Assembly: GCA_026225435.1 (NCBI GenBank)
Contig: JAMFST010000261.1
Span: 1 to 9,698, forward strand
Origin: Labilithrix luteola
GTDB lineage: Bacteria > Myxococcota_A > Polyangia > Polyangiales > Polyangiaceae
DNA length: 9,698 nt
Reading direction: 5' to 3'
The translations under genes were made by a program, and so were the position numbers. Positions 1 through 4,690 of this stretch are shown here, piece by piece. The first letter of the stretch is position 1. Every line of letters begins with the position of its first letter. Under the pieces are notes generated by a model. The model was given only the letters and a program-made list of their open reading frames with translations. It was not told where the DNA came from and made no database searches.

Positions 1-266
1 CCTACGCGAAGGAAGTGGTGATGAAGTCGTGGGTGTACGCGTACGCCCACCGCAAGCTGCGCAAGCGTGACTTCCGCCGCCTCTGGATCGCCCGCATCAA
101 CGCGGCGGCCCGGGTCCACGGCACCAGCTACTCCCGCCTGATGTTCGGGCTGAAGAACGCGGGCATCGCCCTCGATCGCAAGGTCCTCAGCGACCTCGCC
201 ATCGTCGACGAGGCCGCCTTCGCCGCGGTCGTGAAGGCCGCAGGCGTGACCAGCGCCAAGGCCTGA
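1..266 (+). CDS. rplT: 50S ribosomal protein L20, C-terminal part (5' truncated)
   Basis: L20 binds 23S rRNA and is needed for early assembly of the large ribosomal subunit. In some bacteria it also represses its own operon by binding the mRNA. The open frame enters the window at base 3 and ends at TGA 264-266, giving 87 residues. L20 is usually about 118 residues, so roughly the first 30 are outside the window. The conserved L20 core is plain: the basic stretch [20 protein letters not shown], then [21 protein letters not shown] and a hydrophobic C-terminal helix. The GTG at 15 and ATG at 21 are internal codons, since the frame stays open upstream and matches L20 there. rplT normally follows infC and rpmI and is often followed by pheST. 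Here pheS starts about 3.35 kb downstream, beyond two unrelated genes. Confidence 0.96.
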   Translation, partial: YAKEVVMKSWVYAYAHRKLRKRDFRRLWIARINAAARVHGTSYSRLMFGLKNAGIALDRKVLSDLAIVDEAAFAAVVKAAGVTSAKA

Positions 267-289
267 GCAAGGCTTGAGCAGATCTGCGC

Positions 290-305
290 GCTTCGTAACC
301 GAAGC
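290..305 (+). other. small perfect hairpin after rplT
   Basis: GCTTCG (290-295), loop TAAC, then CGAAGC (300-305) form a perfect 6-bp stem with a 4-nt loop, 23 bp after the rplT stop. No T-run follows it. The CGAAGC arm can also pair with a second GCTTCG at 353-358, so it could compete with the larger hairpin downstream. The role is unknown: it may be part of a composite 3' end or an mRNA-stabilising stem. Confidence 0.45.
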
Positions 306-321
306 ACCCGCAGTACGTGAC

Positions 322-363
322 GCGCCGACGATCCACCCCGTGGATCGCCGGCGCTTCGCATTT
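322..363 (+). terminator. probable terminator of the rplT operon
   Basis: A strong stem-loop covers 322-354. GCGCCG (322-327) pairs with CGGCGC (349-354), and CGATCCAC (329-336) pairs with GTGGATCG (340-347). There is one A/C mismatch between the two stem segments and a CCC loop. It is followed by TTCGCATTT (355-363), only a weak T-tract. Its place after rplT and before an independent lipoprotein gene fits transcription termination. The poor T-tract leaves room for a different role, such as 3'-end protection or partial read-through. Confidence 0.6.
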
Positions 364-420
364 CAGCCCCCCGGACACGGAAAACTCGAGAAACGCGCTG
401 TAACCCCTGTCCGTGGTTCC

Positions 421-436
421 TGGTCGTGAAATTGCA
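421..436 (+). promoter_or_regulatory. possible sigma-54 (-24/-12) promoter element
   Basis: TGG at 421-423 and TTGCA at 432-436 are separated by 8 bp. This puts the GG and GC dinucleotides at the spacing sigma-54 RNA polymerase requires. The bases between do not match the rest of the TGGCACG half. Transcription would start around 446-447, almost on the ATG at 449, so the message would be nearly leaderless. That is unusual and lowers confidence. No convincing sigma-70 promoter was seen in the same gap. Confidence 0.25.
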
Positions 437-448
437 CACGATGTAGGC

Positions 449-1297
449 ATGCCGCGCACGCTAGTCTCCTCGGTCCTCAGCCTCTCCCTTGCTGCCGCAT
501 CGTTCGGCCTCGTCGCCTGCTCGGGCGCCAGTGACTCGACCTCGAGCAACGCGGGGGCGGAGAGCGTCTCGACCAGCGACGCCGATGCGCCGGCGAACTT
601 CGCCAAGGTTCGCGACGGCCTCTATCGCGGCGGGCACCCCAGCTACGACAACCTCGTCTACCTGAAGTCGCTTGGCGTCACGACCATCGTGGACCTCGAG
701 ATCGCCGACTACGTCGAGGCGACGCCGGAGGAGATCAAGGAGGAGCTGAACGACGCGGCGCTCCTCGGGCTGACCGTGGTGCGCGAGCCGATGTCGGCGT
801 TCGAGCCGTTCGTCAACCAGGCGCAGATGAACGCGACCCTCGATGCGCTCGCGGCGAGCTACGTGGCGCCTGCTGGCGATGACGACGACGACACCGATGG
901 CGGTATCGCGGTGGACGCTGGTGATGCGGGGGCAGATGGCGGCGTGGACGCAGCCATCGACGCCGCCGTGGATGCGGCCATCGACGGCGGCGCGGTCGAC
1001 GCTGGCGACGCGGGCGAGATCGATATCGACGGCGGAGACGTGGACGGCGGCGACGTCGACGCAGGCACCGACGGTGGCGACGTGGACGCGGGCCCGACGC
1101 CGAGCACCGGCGCGGTCTACGTGCACTGCCGCCATGGCCAGGACCGCACCGGCCTCGTGGTCGGCCTCGAGCGCGTCTTCATCGAAGGCTGGGACCCGGC
1201 AGACGCTTACGCCGAGATGCTCTCCTACGGCTTCCACACCTACTTCCTCGGTCTGAAGGAGTACTTCTTCACCCAGACCGGCTACCACGGCAGCTGA
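449..1297 (+). CDS. lipoprotein tyrosine/dual-specificity phosphatase-like protein with Asp-rich insertion
   Basis: The product is 282 residues and predicted to be a lipid-anchored envelope protein. ATG 449 is preferred over in-frame start codons upstream because it begins directly with a signal peptide (MPRTLVSSV..., hydrophobic to residue 22) ending in an LVAC lipobox, with Cys24 as the lipidation site. A Ser/Ala/Asp linker runs to about residue 50. The phosphatase-like fold follows: KVRDGLYRGGHPSYDNLVYL, then LGVTTIVDLE. The P-loop HCRHGQDRTG gives the CX5R signature, with Cys227 as the expected nucleophile and Arg233 binding phosphate. This layout resembles the atypical dual-specificity / Siw14-like phosphatases. 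The unusual feature is residues 144-214, almost entirely Asp, Ala, Gly and Val, inserted between the N-terminal half and the P-loop. The substrate is unknown (phosphoprotein, inositol phosphate or other). The gene converges on the sulfatase-like gene, with 14 bp between them. The family call is firm; retained activity is uncertain. Confidence 0.85.
   Translation: MPRTLVSSVLSLSLAAASFGLVACSGASDSTSSNAGAESVSTSDADAPANFAKVRDGLYRGGHPSYDNLVYLKSLGVTTIVDLEIADYVEATPEEIKEELNDAALLGLTVVREPMSAFEPFVNQAQMNATLDALAASYVAPAGDDDDDTDGGIAVDAGDAGADGGVDAAIDAAVDAAIDGGAVDAGDAGEIDIDGGDVDGGDVDAGTDGGDVDAGPTPSTGAVYVHCRHGQDRTGLVVGLERVFIEGWDPADAYAEMLSYGFHTYFLGLKEYFFTQTGYHGS
878..1090 (+). repeat. Asp/Ala/Gly-rich coding repeat tract
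   Basis: This tract encodes residues 144-214 of the lipoprotein. It begins with five Asp codons, continues with DAG, DGG, VDAAID and GDVDGG-type units, and ends just before PTPSTGAVYVHC. At DNA level two adjacent 24-bp copies (944-967 and 968-991) encode VDAAIDAA and VDAAIDGG and differ at four bases. GDVD units recur between about 1035 and 1087. The tract is acidic, probably disordered, and could bind divalent cations. It looks like a product of replication slippage that kept the reading frame. Similar DAG/DGG tracts are common as linkers in secreted myxobacterial proteins. Confidence 0.85.
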
Positions 1298-1318
1298 TTC
1301 AGTCCGCTGATTCAGTCC
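1293..1318. repeat. 13-bp perfect tandem repeat across two convergent stop codons
   Basis: GCTGATTCAGTCC occurs at 1293-1305 and again at 1306-1318 with no spacer. The first copy carries the TGA stop (1295-1297) of the lipoprotein gene. The second carries TCA (1312-1314), the minus-strand stop of the sulfatase-like gene. Each single copy holds both a plus-strand TGA and a minus-strand TGA, so before duplication the two genes could have ended within the same 13 bp. No hairpin terminator fits in the 14-bp gap. Confidence 0.9.
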
Positions 1319-3462
1319 TTGCGCGCGCCCTCGGCGTCGACCATGCCGGCGAGGAGATCCGTCTTCGCCGGCATCTGCTTGCGCAGGTTGCTCGTCTCGA
1401 GCGGGTTCTTCTCCTCGTCGTAGAGGAACGACGCGCCCGAGGCGACGTCACGGACGTACTTGTACGAGCCGTCGAGGACGCCGCGCTCCTCGAGGTGCAC
1501 CGAGCCGCGCCACTGGTCGATGTACAGATAGAAGGGCCGCTGCCACTCGCTCGTGTGCGCCGTGCCGTCGAAGAGCGGCACCAGGCTCCAGGCGTGCGTC
1601 GTCGGATCCTTCGGCGCACCCGCCAGCTCGAGGATCGTCGGATAGAGATCGGTCAGGGTGACGCGCGTGTCGATCGTCGGCGGCGTCTGCCAGGGAAGGT
1701 GCACCAGCAGTAGCGAGCGCAGCTCCTCCTGGAAGAGCGAGGTGCCGTGATTGCCGAGGCCGTGCTCGCCGAGGAGCTCGCCGTGGTCGGAGAACACGAT
1801 GACCGCCACGTGATCGTGGTCGCCGCGCTGCTCGACGTGCTGCAGGAGCCGACCGACCTGCTGGTCGCAGTAGGAGAGCGCGCTGTCGTAGTCGTCGACG
1901 AGCGTGTCGCCGTAGTCCCACTCCTTGTGCTTCACGTAAGGGGTGTGGGTGCACTGGTAGTGCGCGTAGAGAAGGAAGGGCGCGCCGGCCGCCTGGGTGT
2001 CGAGGTAGCTGTCCGACGCGTCGGTGGTCAGCGTCGCGTCCCTGCCGCTGACCGAGCCCTCGTCGAGGACCGGCCAGGGCGTGTCCCAGACGCGGAAGCC
2101 CTGGCCGATGCCGGGGATGTGTTGCATCACGTAGGCGATGGTGTAACCGGCGCGGTCGTAGCCGAGCGGCTCGAGTCGTTCGGCGAGCGTCTGCGCCTCC
2201 GGCAAGAGGCGGAAGTCGAGGGCCGGGCCGCGGCGCTGCGGCACGTGGTCGACGTCCTTGCCGGTGAAGAGCGAGGACATGGCGAAGCGGGTCGCCGGCG
2301 CCAGCGAGTAGGCGTTGGAGAAGTAGGTCGAGCGCTGGCGGAAGCTGTCGAGGTTGGGCGAGGTGGGGCGCGAGTAGCCGGCGAAGCTCAGATGGTCCGG
2401 CCGGAGCGCGTCGATGTGCACCAGGACGAAGCTCCAGCGCTCGCTGCGCGTGGAGGTGCGCGCCGGCTCGGCGATCTCGGGGACCGGCGGCGTGGCGTCG
2501 GCGCCGGAGCAGTTCTGGTCGACGCCGTCGCCGGGGATATCGAACGCGTCGGGGTGGACGTTCGCGTCGCGGTCGTTGCAATCGCCGCCGCCGAAGTAGG
2601 GAGAGTACCCGTCGCGATCGTGGTCGAAGGCGTGGCGCATCACGCCCAGGGTCAGCGAGGCCCAGGGGGTGCGGTAAAGCACGCTCTGCCGCGCGCGACC
2701 CGGGAGGTGCTCGACGCCGCGTAGCGAGATCATCGCCGCCAGCGCCGCCACCAGCGTTCCGCGGACCATCCAGCGGTGCGAGAGGCGATCGGCCAGACCG
2801 GTGGCCTGGCTCGCCACGTGGAAGAGGACCCCGGCCACCAGCGCGATGGAGGGCGTGGTGAACTGCTCGGCGGGCACCAGCGCGTTGGCTACCAGGAGCG
2901 CCGTCGCGGTGAGCACCAGTCCTCCGCCGTGCGCCTCGACGGCCTCGATCAGGCCACGGCGCTCCGGATACTTCGCCGTCGTCCAGGCGAGCGCCTTCTC
3001 GACGAGGAACAGGGCGAGCCGCGCCAGCACCAGCGCCACCGCGCCACCGGCGAGCGCGAGCAGCACGATGAGGGTGGCGGCAAAATGCGCGCTCATCGAG
3101 CCGATGACCTTGCGACCGGCGATGGAGGCGATGGTCGCGGCTTCCCCGACGAGGGCGATCTGCACCGTCAGCCGCCACGGCCAGGACAGCCGCCGCGACC
3201 CCGGGGCACGGGCCACGGGTGACCCCGCCGACGTCCACCGGGACGCGAGCGCGTCCCCCCAGCTGACCGCCAGGTCCAGGCCGAGCGCGAAGAGCGCGGT
3301 GGGGGCGAGGATGACCGCCGTCGCCATGCCGAACGCGAGCAGCGCCGTGAGCCGCGTGGAATCGGCCTGCAACGTGGAGTGGGCCGCGTTGACGCCCTCG
3401 AAGCCGGCCGCGACCAGCGCGCCGAACACGCAGGCGGGGAGCAGCGAACGCGGGCGAGTCAT
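1312..3462 (-). CDS. membrane sulfatase-like hydrolase/transferase with MopE-type metal-binding motif
   Basis: The product is 716 residues from ATG 3462. The frame is open further upstream to a GTG at 3570, but from 3462 the protein begins MTRPRS followed at once by a membrane helix, which suits a membrane protein. About six hydrophobic segments fill residues 6-265. Residues 280-322 hold a MopE-type putative metal-binding motif: DHDRDGY, DCNDRDANVHPDA, GDGVDQNCSG. From residue 343 comes an alkaline-phosphatase-superfamily sulfatase domain: HIDALRPDHLSFAGYSRPTS with metal ligand Asp351, then APATRFAMSSLFTGKD, then FSDHGELLGEHG with Asp559 and His560. The usual Cys/Ser of the C/S-x-P-x-R sulfatase motif is absent. 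Thr391 lies where Thr-nucleophile relatives (LtaS- or EptA-like enzymes and similar hydrolases) have theirs. It may therefore be a phosphatase or headgroup transferase acting outside the membrane. The catalytic domain should face the periplasm. Divergent from pheS. Confidence 0.88.
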   Translation of the reverse strand: MTRPRSLLPACVFGALVAAGFEGVNAAHSTLQADSTRLTALLAFGMATAVILAPTALFALGLDLAVSWGDALASRWTSAGSPVARAPGSRRLSWPWRLTVQIALVGEAATIASIAGRKVIGSMSAHFAATLIVLLALAGGAVALVLARLALFLVEKALAWTTAKYPERRGLIEAVEAHGGGLVLTATALLVANALVPAEQFTTPSIALVAGVLFHVASQATGLADRLSHRWMVRGTLVAALAAMISLRGVEHLPGRARQSVLYRTPWASLTLGVMRHAFDHDRDGYSPYFGGGDCNDRDANVHPDAFDIPGDGVDQNCSGADATPPVPEIAEPARTSTRSERWSFVLVHIDALRPDHLSFAGYSRPTSPNLDSFRQRSTYFSNAYSLAPATRFAMSSLFTGKDVDHVPQRRGPALDFRLLPEAQTLAERLEPLGYDRAGYTIAYVMQHIPGIGQGFRVWDTPWPVLDEGSVSGRDATLTTDASDSYLDTQAAGAPFLLYAHYQCTHTPYVKHKEWDYGDTLVDDYDSALSYCDQQVGRLLQHVEQRGDHDHVAVIVFSDHGELLGEHGLGNHGTSLFQEELRSLLLVHLPWQTPPTIDTRVTLTDLYPTILELAGAPKDPTTHAWSLVPLFDGTAHTSEWQRPFYLYIDQWRGSVHLEERGVLDGSYKYVRDVASGASFLYDEEKNPLETSNLRKQMPAKTDLLAGMVDAEGARKD

Positions 3463-3546
3463 CAAGTTGTGTCCGAGAAGTAGCAATGGCGGCGCCAAAG
3501 CGGTCAACGCTAGCTGTAAAGATGTCTTCTCGGTGCGTGTGATCGC

Positions 3547-3560
3547 GTAGCTATACCTAC
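3547..3560. promoter_or_regulatory. near-palindrome between divergent genes, possible operator or bidirectional -10
   Basis: GTAGCTATACCTAC is symmetrical except for one C/C pair (12 of 14 positions). It is the most AT-rich spot in this intergenic region. It offers TATACC on the plus strand and TATAGC on the minus strand as possible -10 elements. It could be a regulator binding site or a shared promoter core. No regulator gene is next to it. Confidence 0.3.
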
Positions 3561-3575
3561 ACGCGCGCACCCCGG

Positions 3576-3610
3576 TTGACCGTCGGACGTGCGGGCGTAC
3601 GTGCTAGAAG
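3576..3610 (+). promoter_or_regulatory. candidate promoter for the pheST operon
   Basis: TTGACC (3576-3581) is a good -35 match. TACGTG (3598-3603) is 16 bp further on and is a weak -10. TAGAAG (3605-3610) looks better in sequence but is 23 bp away, too far for standard spacing. Either choice would start the message within a few bases of ATG 3621. This fits the missing Shine-Dalgarno and suggests a very short or absent leader. Confidence 0.35.
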
Positions 3611-3620
3611 TCCGCGCCCC

Positions 3621-4676
3621 ATGAGTTCGATCGACCAGGCGCTGGCCGACCTGCGCGCGGCCTTTCCGGCGCGCTTCGCCGCCGCGGAGACGGAGCAGGC
3701 GCTGCGCGACGAGAACGCGAAGATCCTCGGCAAAAAAGGGGAGCTGACCGCCATCCTCAAGGAGATGGGCAAGCTGCCCAACGAGGAGCGTCGCGCCACC
3801 GGCGAGAAGGTGAACCTCCTCAAGGCGGAGGTGGAGAAGGGGTTCGAGGCGCGCCTCGCCGAGCTGGCCAAGGGGAAGCGCGACGCCGATCTCGCCGCCC
3901 CGCCGTTCGATCTCACCTTGCCCGGCCGTCTCGCCCTGCCGCGCGGCCACAAGCACCCGATCTCGCGCGTGCGCGAGGACGTGGTCGCCATCTTCCGCCA
4001 GATGGGCTTCGCCGTGCACGACGGGCCGGAGATCGAGCTCGAGACGAACAACTTCGAGCGCCTCGGCTTCCCGCCGGATCACCCGGCGACCGACATGCAG
4101 GACTCCTTCTGGACCGAGGACTTCGGCGGCGGTCGCACGCTCCTGCGCACGCACACCAGCAACATCCAGGCGCGGGCGATGATGGGGCAGAAGCCGCCGT
4201 TCGCCTTCATCGCGCCGGGCGCGGTCTTCCGTCGCGACGACGACGTGACCCACTCGCCGATGTTCCACCAGCTGGAGGCCTTCGTCGTCGACCGCGGCGT
4301 CTCCATGGCCCACCTGCGCGGCGTGCTCAGCGAGTTCGCTGTACGCTTGTACGGGCCGGACACCCCGGTGCGGCTGCGCCCCTCGTACTTCCCCTTCGTC
4401 GAGCCGGGGGCGGAGGTCGACATCGGCTGCGCCTTCTGCAAGCGACCGGACGGCACGCGCGCCGGCTGCAACGTCTGCAAGCACACGGGCTGGATCGAGA
4501 TCCTCGGCTGCGGGATGATCCATCCGGTCGTCTTCGAGCAGTGCGGCATCGACCCCGAGGAGTTCACCGGGTTCGCCCTCGGCATGGGGCTCGAGCGGGT
4601 GGCGATGCTCCGTTACGACGTCGACGACATCCGCCTCTTCACCGAGAACGACCCCCGCTTCCTCGAGCAGTTCTAG
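3621..4676 (+). CDS. pheS: phenylalanyl-tRNA synthetase alpha subunit
   Basis: PheS is the catalytic subunit of the cytoplasmic alpha2-beta2 enzyme that charges tRNA-Phe (EC 6.1.1.20). The product is 351 residues; E. coli PheS has 327. ATG 3621 (MSSIDQALADLR) is chosen because it begins the N-terminal tRNA-binding coiled coil. The in-frame TTG at 3576 would add 15 residues unlike the family. Residues 1 to about 90 form the coiled-coil arm, including LGKKGELTAILKEMG. The class II core follows: motif 2 around residues 203-217 (FRRDDDVTHSPMFHQLE), YFPFVEPGAEVDIG, and motif 3 at 317-326 (GFALGMGLER). Between the core strands is a four-cysteine insertion, C270-x2-C273-x9-C283-x2-C286, just before HTGWIEILGCGMIHP. 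E. coli lacks these cysteines; they suggest a small zinc knuckle. pheT follows after 14 bp. Confidence 0.97.
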   Translation: MSSIDQALADLRAAFPARFAAAETEQALRDENAKILGKKGELTAILKEMGKLPNEERRATGEKVNLLKAEVEKGFEARLAELAKGKRDADLAAPPFDLTLPGRLALPRGHKHPISRVREDVVAIFRQMGFAVHDGPEIELETNNFERLGFPPDHPATDMQDSFWTEDFGGGRTLLRTHTSNIQARAMMGQKPPFAFIAPGAVFRRDDDVTHSPMFHQLEAFVVDRGVSMAHLRGVLSEFAVRLYGPDTPVRLRPSYFPFVEPGAEVDIGCAFCKRPDGTRAGCNVCKHTGWIEILGCGMIHPVVFEQCGIDPEEFTGFALGMGLERVAMLRYDVDDIRLFTENDPRFLEQF

Positions 4677-4690
4677 ACCGGACACGAGAC

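Larger units (their letters stand above)
3463..3620. promoter_or_regulatory. divergent intergenic region between the sulfatase-like gene and pheS
   Basis: These 158 bp must hold the promoters of both divergent genes. On the minus strand TTGACC (3507-3502) is a plausible -35 element, but only a poor -10 (GCTACT, 3484-3479) lies 17 bp beyond it. On the plus strand another TTGACC sits at 3576-3581. No Phe-rich leader peptide, attenuator or T-box-like structure was recognised. The only short frame starting with ATG (3522-3542) encodes MSSRCV, which has no Phe. No strong Shine-Dalgarno sequence precedes either start codon. Confidence 0.5.

Noticed and set aside
264..280. Short direct repeat TGAGCA at the end of rplT (264-269 and 275-280)
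   Set aside because: It is only 6 bp with 5 bp between the copies, which is easily chance. No attachment site or integrase is nearby.
413..448. Upstream GTG start that would extend the lipoprotein by 12 residues
   Set aside because: The extension is charged and would sit in front of a clean signal peptide with lipobox that begins at ATG 449.
1747..2724. 325-codon plus-strand frame opposite the sulfatase-like gene
   Set aside because: The translation is Val/Arg/Glu-rich and featureless, while the minus strand shows membrane helices, MopE motif and sulfatase motifs in order.
3522..3542. Short frame MSSRCV upstream of pheS as a possible Phe leader peptide (pheM-like attenuator)
   Set aside because: It contains no Phe codons, and no terminator/antiterminator pair follows it.
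3732..3741. A6G4 run in pheS as a programmed frameshift site
   Set aside because: The run encodes the conserved GKKGE segment in the zero frame. The codons are AAA AAA GGG, not the A AAA AAG phasing, and the frame continues intact.
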